64,000 nucleotides of DNA from Hawksworthiomyces lignivorus. Taxonomy: Eukaryota > Ascomycota > Sordariomycetes > Ophiostomatales > Ophiostomataceae. The notes beneath the pieces are model-generated. The model saw only the letters and a program-made list of their open reading frames with translations. It did no database searches and was not told the DNA's origin. Location: assembly GCA_002917075.1 (NCBI GenBank), contig NTMA01000039.1, forward strand, positions 186,001 to 250,000. The letters are read 5' to 3'. The position numbers and the translations under genes are program-made. Positions 21,436 to 30,898 of this stretch are shown one piece after another; the first letter of the stretch is position 1, and each line of letters starts with the position of its first letter.

Positions 21436-23555
21436 CTACTTCTTATTTTTTACGAGGCCGGACTCCTCGCCAGACCCCTCGTCTCCGTCATCAGAGAATT
21501 TGTCGTCGTCGCCGACGGCAAAGATGGTCTCGCCGTCCAGCGAGTCGCGCGGCACCGACCGCACGGTGCCCGACGCGGCAGCAGAGGACGACGACGCGCC
21601 TTGCAGCGGGTTGGATTTTGGTATTGGCTGGGCGGGCTGGGCGGGCCCTGCGCTGCTGCTGCCGCCGGCAGCATCACTGCTGGTACCAGCAGCAGCAGCG
21701 GCGGCGGCGGCGCTGGCCTTGCGGCCATTTGCGGCGCCAGCCTCGACGTCGCCGTCTTCGTCGTCGTCGTCCGAGTCGTCGGGGGCGCCAATGTCGAGGT
21801 TGGAGATCTCAAAGGTGCCGTCGTCGTCCTGGGCCAGCTCGTCGCTCATGGCGAAGCGGCGGTTGTTGGCGGTGGGCCGCCAGATGTAGGCGATGAAGGC
21901 GACGTCGGCAAAGTAGACGAGGTTCATCCAGCCGTCGAGGACGAACCAGCGGGTCTTCCAGTGGAAGGGCACAAAGTCCGGGTCGCTGGCCGAGGCGAAG
22001 GAGAAGCTGTTGAAGAAGAAGAAGGAGAAGAGCGTGATGATGCTGACCAGGATGCACCACCACAGCTTCTTGTACATGGACTCCTTGGCGTGCTGCTTGC
22101 GCTCGCGCAGATCCTTGAGCGTGAAGTTGAGCGAGTTGAGCGTCCAGACGTAAAAGGCCGTCAGCGTGCCGGCCAGGGGCATGATGATCAAGAGGACATA
22201 GGGACCTGGAAGGGTAGACGAGACGGTCAGATACTGCGCTACAAAAAAAAAAAAAAAAAAGAGATATTATATTTAACTTCACATACCGGCAGCATCCGGG
22301 GTCACCAGCAGGCTCGTGATGGCATAGACCAGGCCGAAGACGAAGTGGGCAAAGGCGAGCCAGCGCACCCAGATCATGGTGCGGCCGAGGGTGGGCTTGA
22401 CGACGCCGTAGCCCATGCAGACGATGAGCAGCAGGAAGAAGGAGAAGGAGTTGCGGAAGGCGTTGAGGACGGCGACGACGACAAGCAGGACCTTTGAGCC
22501 GACGTTGGAGCCGTTGCGGTTGAGGTAGTCGTAGAAGCCCCAGGTCATGAGCATCTCGACGACGAGGAAGATGAGGATGGCGGTGATGTAGTTCTGGACG
22601 GCGAGGATGTCGGCGCGGTGCTGGTAGTAGAGGAAGCCCCAGAAGACGGCGACGAGGGCGTAGAGGATGGTGATGCCGCCGTAGAAGGGCAGCTTGGGGA
22701 TCTGGGTGGCGGGCAGCTCGCCGTAGGCGTTGCGGAACTCGATGACGGCGCCGTACTCGGTGGCGCTGAAGGGGGCGGTGACGACGCAGTAGTAGCCCGT
22801 CTTCTTGATGGTGTAGTTGATGGGCTCAGAGCTCTTGAGGTGGACGGCCTTTGTGTAGATGACGTTCTGGGAGAGCTCGGTGGCGTTGGGCTGGAGGGCA
22901 AACTCGCCCTCGTTGGTCGCGTTGCAGTAGCCCATGGTGACGTACTGCGGCTCGCAGATGATGATTTTCTGCTGCCGGTCAGCGGCAGTCCTGAGATGTA
23001 TACGACGAAGGGAGAGAGAGAGCGAGATAGTGTATGAGAGAGAGTGTGTGAGAGAGACTGTGAGAGACTTGTGTGTGAACATACCTCCTTGTCTGGCTCA
23101 GGTTGGAAGCCGATAAACGACTCGTCCTTCCACTCAAAGATCAGGAAGCTGATGACGGGGTCGACGGGGCCATCGTACTTGTCGAACTTGACCAAGATAA
23201 ACGGATCGACCGGGCCGCCCCAGGAACTTCTGCTGTACATGCCTGCAGAGAGAAAGGAGAAAGGAGATGTCAGCGCTGGCTCTTCTCGTTTCCCATTCAA
23301 TCCCCGCGACCACCACGACGGATTCTCGAGATGCCGCGAATTGCATGAGACCTACCAGCACATCGTTGTTGGTTGTCCTCTTCCTGGTTCTGTAGAGAAA
23401 GAGAGAGTTTGTTAGACACCGTCATCGTAGAGAACGAAGCAACCTAGGAAAGAGGCAGCACCACGTACAATTCTCTCTTCAAACGCTTCGGCTACTGTCG
23501 CTGCCCACAGCGCCAGCGACAGCAGCGCCAGCACCTTGGCTAGCCAGCGGGCCAT
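21436..23555 (-). CDS. PTM1: PTM1/TMEM87-like seven-helix Golgi protein
   Basis: Five exons: 23555-23469, 23389-23356, 23242-23085, 22971-22287 and 22205-21436, about 577 residues. Residues 1-24 are a signal peptide. The lumenal domain has GMYSRSSWGGPVDPFILVKF, FLIFEWKDESFIG, ICEPQYVTMGYCNATNEGEF and TGYYCVVTAP, the GOLD-like pattern of the family. Seven hydrophobic helices follow, beginning GGITILYALVAVFWGFLYY and including LIFLVVEMLMTWGFYDYLN, VCMGYGVVKPTLG and the LSDPDF-region helices, then an acidic Ser/Ala-rich cytoplasmic tail ending in KNKK. PTM1 relatives sit in Golgi and endosomal membranes. The 3' splice site of intron 3 is uncertain: CAG at 22972 keeps frame (DKE/QKIIIC), while the stronger-looking CTCAG upstream breaks it. 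The KNKK end resembles a dilysine retrieval signal (KxKxx/KKxx). Confidence 0.88.
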
Positions 23556-25088
23556 GGTTCAAAGCCCTTTATTCGCCCAGGCCCTCTGCTGAAAGAAGTA
23601 TCAAAAGCTGCAGTCGGTCGTTTTCTTTGAGCGGAATTGTCGGAGCGGTTCGTACAAAGAAGATTCAAAGGGGGGAGTTGAGCAGCCCTGATGGGGGAGA
23701 GACGGCCGGCGAGACGGCAGGGATGGAATGCTGTCCCTGCGCGCGATGTATCCAAACGAGAAAATGGAACAAAAGCCGAAAAGACCCAAAGAAGCCAGAA
23801 TGGCAGTACCAAGTTCGGTGCGGTTGTCAAACGATGTGATGGTACACACACGATGTAGAGAGAGAGGGAGAAAGAGCGACGATGAGAGACAAGAAACAAG
23901 AGGAAAAGGGAGTTCGTCGGCGGCGTCGGAATGCTTCGTATGCACTCAGGGTTCAGTTGTATTACGCAGTATGGAGAGTGTGGTGGTGGCGTTTTACGCA
24001 GAGTCTTTTGGCTGCTGCAGCCGAACTTCTCTTATTAGCGCACATGCAAACTGCACCCGCAGGGGCGCATTGAATTGAATGAGTACGAGGCAGAGACCGT
24101 GAGGCCTGAGACCCTTCTGGAGCTTGGCGCCTATAGCGCAGCAGAGCTATACGAAATGTGCTAGATGTCACTAAAACTGCACTAAACTTCAACAAAGACA
24201 AGATACAACAGGCAAGCTATAATAATAAAATAATAATACATAGCAATAATAATACATGTACGGAGTAGCTGCGGGATACTCCGTATAATATGGAGATATA
24301 TTTATTATTAGTGGGGAGGAGGTGGACTGAGAAAAAGGAAAAGAAAGGGAAAAAAAGAAAAAGAAAAAGAAAACCGAAAACTGTCCCAAGCAAAATTGGT
24401 AGCGCCACAGCTACTCGCAGTAATACGACATAGATGCATACTCACTTGTATGTATGTGCGATGTTGATAAGATAAGATGTTACGTATGCGCGCTAGCCTT
24501 GTTAGGTAGTGGTCTACCGCTAGTGAGGACTGCCCTGAAGCTGCCCTGAAGCTGCCCTGAGGCTGCTCTGAAGCTGCTCTGAAGCTGCCCTCGAAGCTGC
24601 TCTGAAGCTGCCATGGTTCTGCGTAGATGACGCCGGGCTTGGGCTTAAGTTCGTCGAGGATACTTATTATGGCGGTGGTCCAAGGGGATGGAAGGATTGG
24701 TTGTGTTTTTGGCAAACTTCTAGGAGCAAATGAATGACGCGATTGGTGTGCAGAGATGTAATTGTGGAATTGATTCTCTCTATCTCCCTAGTAAAGTTTT
24801 TCCTCTTCTTCATAAGAACTATTTTATGTTCTTTTTCTGACGCTAAAGGGGTTTTTCTAAACTAGAAAGCGGTTGGTGGTTGACACGTGCATCATAGTAG
24901 TGTTCTTGTTGCCATACTAACCATCACAGTAATCCCAGATTTCAGGATATATCAACTTCTTAAGATATATTGTAACGTTAGTAATTAGTTATCCCTCTAT
25001 TTTGAATCATACCATTTTTTTTAAAAAAAAAACCCCATCAAAAAGAGTAGTTGAAGGTCTTAATCAAATATGCTAAATAGAAAAATGA
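23556..25088. other. Intergenic region, start of the accessory-looking island
   Basis: Contains the PTM1-like upstream region (to about 23.9 kb), an inverted pair of TACGGAGTA motifs at 24259-24285, an 11-bp minisatellite at 24530-24612, and a markedly AT-rich stretch from about 24.8 to 25.08 kb with T and A runs. Nothing codes here as far as I can see. The AT-rich stretch could be decayed repeat DNA, but no element is recognisable. Confidence 0.55.
24530..24612. repeat. 11-bp minisatellite, about seven and a half copies
   Basis: The unit CTGCCCTGAAG is repeated head to tail with C/T and A/G substitutions and one 12-base copy (24585-24596). It is not in a recognised gene; 11 bases is not a codon multiple. 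Confidence 0.85.
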
Positions 25089-27312
25089 TTACTCTTCAAC
25101 TAACGCTTTCTTTGCAGCTCTAGCTCTTGTCAATGTAAACTGCTCTGCCTCATCGTGTTTTCCCTGCTTGTCAAGCACGCGTGCAAGGCAGCTCATGCTG
25201 TTGAGTGTGTAAGGGTGCTCCTTGCCTAACATTTTCTTCCGTAATTCGAGCGTCTGCCGATGCATCTGTTCTGCCTCGTCGTATTTTCCCTGATGGTTAA
25301 GCACCCATGCAAGGCCGTACATGCTGTTGAGTGTGTAAGGATGCTCCTTGCCTAACAATCTCTCTGATAATTCGAGCGTCTGCCGGTACATTTGTTCTGC
25401 CTCGTCGTATTTTCCCTGATTGTCAAGCACCCATGCAAGGCCGTGCATGCTGTTGAGTGTGTAAGGATGCTCCTTTCCTAACACTCTCTCTGATAATTCG
25501 AGCGTCTGCCGATGCATCTGTTCTGCCTCGTCGTATTTTCCCTGCTCGTCAAGTACACATGCAAGGCCGTACATGCTGTTGAGTGCGTAAGGATGCTCCT
25601 TGCCTAACACTCTCTCTGATAATTCGAGCGTCTGCCGATGCATCTGTTCTGCCTCGTCGTATTTTCCCTGATGGTTAAGCACACATGCAAGGCCGTACAT
25701 GCTGTTGAGTGCGTAAGGATGCTCCTTTCCTAACAATCTCTCTGATAATTCGAGCGTCTGCCGATGCATCTGTTCTGCCTCGTCGTATTTTCCCTGATGG
25801 TTAAGCACACATGCAAGGCCGTACATGCTGTTGAGTGCGTAAGGATGCTCCTTACCTAACACTCTCTCTGATAATTCGAATGTCTGCTGGCACAAGTTCT
25901 CGGCTTCAGAATACCTCCCTTGATGAAGTAGCACCTCACCAAGTGCATTCGATATGTCAATAACACTAGTTTCATTTGTAACATCTCCACCTCTTATGGC
26001 ACTCAGCGTCTTCCGAAGAATCGTCTCAGCTGATCGATACCGTCCCTGGCCGAGCAAGATCCGACCCAGTTTTGGAATCAGGAGCAGAGTGTGAGGATGT
26101 GTATGTCCGTAGAGTAATCGAGACGAAAGCAGATCCTCCCTTAATTGCTGTTCGTCTGCCTGTTGATACCGACAAGAGGCGGACGCTTGTGTTGTGGCTC
26201 TATCGCTTTCATCCAGGACAGGCTGTAACGAAGGTAATAGCCCCAAAGAGGGAACTACCGTTACAGCCTCGGCCAGGTAGGGACTTGGTTGGGAGATGGG
26301 AGCTGGACTTTCCCCAGTGAACTTGCTAGTATGGTGGAGATTGCTCGAATCGGATGGAATAGGAAAGACAGCTGCCGGGCTCTGAGCTATGGATGGCTCT
26401 CGTGTTATTAGCGAACCCGGGGTACCTAGCGGGCTTGTTGAGCTGATATTCGGAGTCCCATGGTTAGAGGCCGTCCGACAGGTCACCGCCGCCGGCGTTG
26501 CTTCGGTTTGAGTCAGATAAATACCCGTCTTGAAGGACTGCAAGTCTATCCTCCCAGTGCAACTTACATGCAACAGAAGATGGAGAATATAGTAAACTCT
26601 GAGAGATGCCATTCCTTTGCATAAACCTCTCGATCTTTTGGGGACCAACTTCTTCATCCCTTACGGTGAAAATGAGGCCCTTCTTGTCGGTCTCGATAAG
26701 CTGCCGCCGCTGGCGTTTTCGAACTATGGCTTTCATCTCCTGCGGCTTGACATTCTTGTCAAAGCCCCATTGGCTGATGCGAAACCGGAACTGTCGAATT
26801 CTGTAAGGTGTATTAGCATAAAAAGCCAAGCAATGAGCTATGTTCAAGTAACGAACAGAAACATACTCTGCTGTGAAATTGAACTCTCTCTCCACAATGT
26901 CTTTTACTTCTCGTAAGGGTCGGCCTTCTTTGATGTGGAGCTCTAGAATTCGAGCTTTGTACGGCTCCCACGTGGTAGCAGATCGAGTTGGTGCCTTCCT
27001 CTTTCTTGGCATTGCCGGCGGACCCATGGCGGTGGACGGTACCGTCTCTAGTTCAGAGAGAGGTCGTGCGTCGTCGTGATGATTTCCAAGACTCGCAGTC
27101 CGGATCGCGAATTCTGATGTATTGTGTTGGGCTGGTGGAATGACTTGGGCTACATAGTCTGTATCCGAGACGGATAACATCGACGCAAAGCTATCTTGGA
27201 AGTTGAAAGGAGAGGCGCCTGGCTGAAGAAATGAGGGCAGACCAAGAGGGCTTCGCGATCCTCGCAGATCACCGTCTTGGAAATCACGCTGCGAAGAATA
27301 CAAATTGTCCAT
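25089..27312 (-). CDS. Clr5-domain protein with tandem TPR repeats
   Basis: Exons 27312-26867, 26800-26568 and 26386-25089 give about 658 residues. Intron 1 (GTATGT...TACAG) splits the Clr5 domain and keeps phase. Intron 2 (GTAAGT, branch GCTAAT, ATAG; 181 nt) joins SVA/SQSPAAV and bypasses a stop at 26464. The N-terminus is Ser-rich, with a basic PRKRKAP patch at 102-108, then a Clr5 domain at about 115-170 (WEPYKARILELHIKEGRPLR... FRFRISQWGFDKN). After a Ser/Pro linker come one or two divergent TPRs and then six units of exactly 42 codons, core GKYDEAEQMHRQTLELSER and GKEHPYALNSMYGLA, of kinesin-light-chain type. Clr5 is a fungal, probably DNA- or chromatin-associated domain; TPRs bind proteins. 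The biological role is unknown. Confidence 0.85.
25150..25905. repeat. Six coding tandem repeats of exactly 126 bp
   Basis: The landmark CTGTTGAGTG recurs at 25198, 25324, 25450, 25576, 25702 and 25828, always 126 bases apart. Copies differ at only a few positions each, including silent ones. They encode the TPR units of the Clr5-TPR gene. Confidence 0.95.
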
Positions 27313-27639
27313 TTTGCCGTCTTGTGCTATTGGAGAAAATCAACCAACATTGATCGCGACAGAATACGAGTGAAGAGAGGAGGCATGGTGAAATAAATAG
27401 GCAGACATAGAAAGGATAGATGTGAAAGCGCACAACCTTAGTGTAGATCAATATGTAGATTGAGTTAAGGATGCCCTCACCACCCAAGACGTTGGTCTGC
27501 CATATCCTGGCATGCTATCTTCAATTTTATTGGACTGCTGCCAAAAGTACAATTTTCGGCAAGGCTGCAAGCCGCAGGGAGGTCTGAGTTTTGGTGATAA
27601 ACACATATGATTGAGCGGTGATTATGGGCAATACATGGG
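27313..27639. other. Upstream region of the Clr5-TPR gene
   Basis: Moderately AT-rich, with one copy of CAAAAGTACAAT at 27542-27553, the same core found in the 173-bp array 800 bases further on. No TATA box is obvious close to the start at 27312. No coding region is seen. Confidence 0.5.
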
Positions 27640-27944
27640 CTCGCCCCCGACAGAAAAGTTGATCCACACAAATCAATCACTATTCTACCACTATATTTTG
27701 CCACTCTCTTCTGCAATTACCATCTCGCGTTCAATAACACGCTCGAAAGCCTAAAATAAAGTCTACACCAAAGAAAACAGAAATTTGTGCGGTTTGCGAC
27801 TGTAAAACAGATAGCAGATTCTGATCCATCAGCTGGTAGAATGTTAGGCTAACAAGCCTTTTTAATAATATAACAACGGTGTATCTTAGGTGGCAGAAAT
27901 TTAGGTGATTGTTTGTGTGGATCAACTTTTCTGTCGGGAGCGAG
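27640..27944. mobile_element. MITE-like element with 40-bp terminal inverted repeats
   Basis: The left arm (27640-27680, starting CTCGCCCCCGACAGAAAAGT) is the reverse complement of the right arm (27905-27944) except for one C/T substitution and one missing base. The element is 305 bp, its interior is AT-rich and has no open frame. It is flanked by ATGGG on both sides (27635-27639 and 27945-27949), a likely 5-bp target-site duplication. These are the marks of a non-autonomous DNA transposon. I cannot name the superfamily. Confidence 0.8.
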
Positions 27945-28284
27945 ATGGGGTAGGAAGGTGAGGGTGTGGTCAGCTCAGGGGTGGATGAAACGGTCTGTGA
28001 TTATAGGTCGACCTTACACAAAAGTTCAAAAAGCAACCTACTCGCTGCCACTTCAGCTGCGGAGTGGCATCTTCAGCTTGGGCGTCTGCTCCTGTGAGCG
28101 GACAAGTATAATTTGTGGCGTACCCCATTCTGTCCAATTTCAGTGGTCAGTTGTCAAAAGTACAATCTGCATGCATCTCGCCGACTTTTTTGCCAACCAT
28201 TGAGCTACTGCAATCATAGTCAGATTATGCAAAAGTTGCTATCCTCTTGTGACATTGACCACATAAGTGCATAGAACTTTCCGA

Positions 28285-28787
28285 GGCCCAAAAAAAAAAC
28301 TCTCGTACAATTTGAAATATCTGTTTCCTAGGAAGAACAAAAGTACAATCCGTAGTGTCGGTTGACCACTCTTACATAGTAGGAAAACATGACAGCTGGT
28401 ACCTGAATCTCCAATTGCCTCGAAGCATCTTAAACAGGCTGGAAGCCCATCAAAGCCGAAAAAAAATACCCTCACGTATAGTTCGAAGTGTCAATGTTTC
28501 CTAGGAAGAGCAAAAGTACAATCTGTGGTGCCGGTCGGCTGCTTTTGACTAGGAGGAAAACATGACAGTTGCCACCTGAATCTCCAATTGCTTCGAAGCA
28601 TCTTAGACAGGTTGGAAGCCCATCAAAGGTAAAAAAGGAAGCCCTCTCGTATAATTTGGAGTGTATATGTTTCCTAGGAAGAACAAAAGTACAATTCGCA
28701 GTGTCGGTCGACGACAGCCGCTACCTGAATCTCCAATTGCCTCGAAGCATCTTAGAAAGATTGGAAGCACGTCAAAGGCAACAATAC
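28285..28787. repeat. Tandem array with a 173-bp period, three copies
   Basis: Landmarks GTTTCCTAGGAAG (28323, 28496, 28669) and CAAAAGTACAAT (28338, 28511, 28684) are each spaced exactly 173 bases. A third shared block, CTGAATCTCCAATTGC, ends each unit. Copies are perhaps 80-90% alike by eye, and the third lacks about 15-20 bases. A degenerate partial copy with the CAAAAGTACAAT core lies upstream at 28155. Confidence 0.9.
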
Positions 28788-28841
28788 ATAATGTGACTCT
28801 CCGTTCGTCTTCATGAAGAAGTCGAGCTCTTTGTAAAGCAG

Positions 28842-28850
28842 ATATAAAAA
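28842..28850 (+). promoter_or_regulatory. TATA box of the possible small gene
   Basis: ATATAAAAA sits about 170 bases before the ATG at 29016, a usual distance in filamentous fungi, in a region otherwise made of repeats. Confidence 0.4.
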
Positions 28851-29015
28851 CGCGTATGGAGAGATGCTTTGAACAATTCTTTCCTTGCTAGAAGACAGAC
28901 ACTTTTGTTCCGTTGACTTTCTTTCCGGTAACATCTTATAACTCTGATTCAACCAGGTGCTTCTGTTGTTTTTGCTGCCTTATAGTTCGTTCAACATCGT
29001 TATCAATCACGCAAG

Positions 29016-29408
29016 ATGCCTTCATGCACTTCTGGAGGGCCTCAGGGCCATCTCATTACTTCAAGCAACGAGTATGGATCTACCTCCACCAAGGGCTCTT
29101 CCCACCTTCAGTCCCCTACTATGGTAAACGTAGGATTGAAGATTGTTGGCTTCCTGCTTCATCCTTGCCATCCATTCATAACTTAATAATTACGTTACCT
29201 CCACTGACACCGATTTAGGCTCTCTAAGACAGACCGTGACCGCCTCTCCAAGGACCTGGTTGAAGCATACTCTCCAACTAATGTCGTCCTGGACATACCT
29301 GCCAATTCAAACGAGGCTGAGAGGATTCGCTATTACCAGAACCGTGCAGCAGCACTTCTCAATGAAGTTGTGCCTAAGATAAATAGTCACGAAAAAGGTT
29401 CTTCGTGA
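29016..29408 (+). CDS. Possible small two-exon hypothetical protein
   Basis: Exon 1 29016-29123 encodes a Ser/Thr/Gly/His-rich segment starting MPSCTSGGPQGHL. Exon 2, ending at the TGA at 29408, encodes a well-behaved stretch with DRDRLSKDLVEAYSPTN, VVLDIPAN and ERIRYYQNRAAALLNEVVPKI, probably helical. With donor GTAAAC after codon 36, the phase-correct acceptor is CTAAG at 29228 (product about 95 residues); the neater TTTAG at 29218 is out of phase. I do not recognise the family. The composition of exon 2 and the upstream TATA box argue for a real or recently decayed gene. It has no signal peptide or membrane helix. Confidence 0.35.
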
Positions 29409-30898
29409 GGAATACCAATCAAGAGAGCCGTCAGTCAAATCAGAAACATGCCTCATGCCACAACCTGCCTTCTGCAGATTTTGTCATAGTACTTGGTCCG
29501 ACCAGAAATTAGAGAGGTCAAGGGAAAAGGGGTTTTTTATTCAACTAAGGAAAGAGAGGGGGAGGGAATAGATGTTTTCTCTGGTGTTTTTGAGTTGGTG
29601 CTGCTATCAATACCTGCGATAATTTGGTCTTGAGTCAGGTGGCTTATACTACGTGTATCGAGAATCTTTGTGTGCTTTAAGATGAGCGTATAGCAATAAT
29701 ATCACAACATATGCTGAGCTGAATAAATGGAGAATAAGGTGATTGAAGCTAGGATTGTATCAAGTACAATGAAGAAAGATAGTAGCAAAGCCAGACAAAG
29801 GGAGGATGTCTGTGAGGCGCCGTGATAAGAAGAGAAGGGGGCAGCAGAACGAATGGTTCAACGCAATAATCCAAGCACTGCCGCAGGAAGATGGCAAATT
29901 AAAAATGAATGAAAAGGAAGAAGAAATGAATAAGAAAATCTAAGAGCATACGAGAAAGACAAAGAAAAGAAGCGCTATATTGATAGATTGTTGTTAAGAA
30001 GGTCGAAAAGGCTACTGTCACTTAACAAACAAAAAGTGCATGAGTCTCATATTTCCTAATTGGGGTGACCACCAGTTCCTACGGTCACGACAGTGTGTCC
30101 AAGCAAACTTACGGGTATAAGTGAGGCTGTAGTCTCGTGCGTATCCTCTGGGAGGGAATGGAGCTCTCTTTCTCACGTTAAACTTGCCTGGAAGCATAGA
30201 AAGGCCATCGCTGTTCGTATGCATGTATCCAGACAACGGCTGGCCACACCCTTGGCCGAATGGATCAATGTTCTTTTCTATGCAAGGGATACTCCATAAA
30301 ATGTGAATGACATGGTTCGTGTCAGGACAGACCAGTATCCCCGAGGCTACAACTTCTCGTCTTAAGGAGCTTGCAGCATTTACGACTATGCACCGCGACA
30401 TTCAGCTTGGCTGGTAGAAAATCCAGGCTCGGTGAAAGTCCTGCTGTCGATATATGCAAATTGAACCAATAGTCGCTGGGAACTTTGCTTTCCCCCCACA
30501 AAAAATAGAACTTCCGTAAAGAGGCAATTCACAGCAATTTTAGCTGCACTCGACACTGTATCAGGTAGGGTACTGAAGGCTAGCACGGATTGGCAGGCTG
30601 GAGCGCGTTTCGCCCCACCGCCCAAACCCTTCTTTTTTTCGCCGCAGGGGAATGAATGGTAGAGCCTACGCCTCGCTAAGACCTCCACACTGGCGCATTA
30701 TTACATCACATTTTCTTCTCCCTCGGCGCCAAAGCATTTTTACAGCACCTACAATGTCTCTTCTCTTCTTCCCTCGCCTCTCTTCGACCTCTCTCTAATA
30801 CCTTCGCTCTCTTGTGATACTCACCTTCCCGCCCTGGTTTTTTTGCGCGCGTGCGATCAGGCCTCTGAACAGACCCAACCCCCCCAACCGCCCGCAAC
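29409..30898. other. Intergenic region upstream of the cyclophilin gene
   Basis: Purine-rich on the plus strand from about 29.7 to 30.0 kb. A minus-strand open frame of 127 codons at 30018-30401 (start MSRCIVVNAA, Cys-containing, with a GTAAGT inside) has no recognisable features; I do not call it. The last 180 bases are CT-rich and form the cyclophilin leader. Confidence 0.5.

Larger units (their letters stand above)
27945..29015. other. Repeat-bearing intergenic region
   Basis: Holds the 173-bp tandem array and, at its right end, the TATA box of a possible small gene. Frames inside the array are broken because the period is not a multiple of three. Confidence 0.6.

Noticed and set aside
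21223..22497. 424-codon open frame on the plus strand
   Set aside because: It is the antisense of the PTM1-like gene, Gly/Val/Arg-rich from GC-rich codons, and crosses that gene's intron.
25150..25905. Evenly spaced near-identical repeats suggesting a CRISPR array
   Set aside because: The 126-bp units are contiguous without spacers and encode in-frame TPRs in a eukaryotic gene.
28239..28787. Cys-containing minus-strand peptide (LRCFEAIGDSG) repeated in the 173-bp units
   Set aside because: The 173-base period is not a multiple of three, so the repeats cannot form one open protein; treated as non-coding.
30018..30401. 127-codon minus-strand frame with several cysteines
   Set aside because: Begins MSRCIVVNAA, has no signal peptide or recognised motif, and contains a GTAAGT that would break it; too weak to call.
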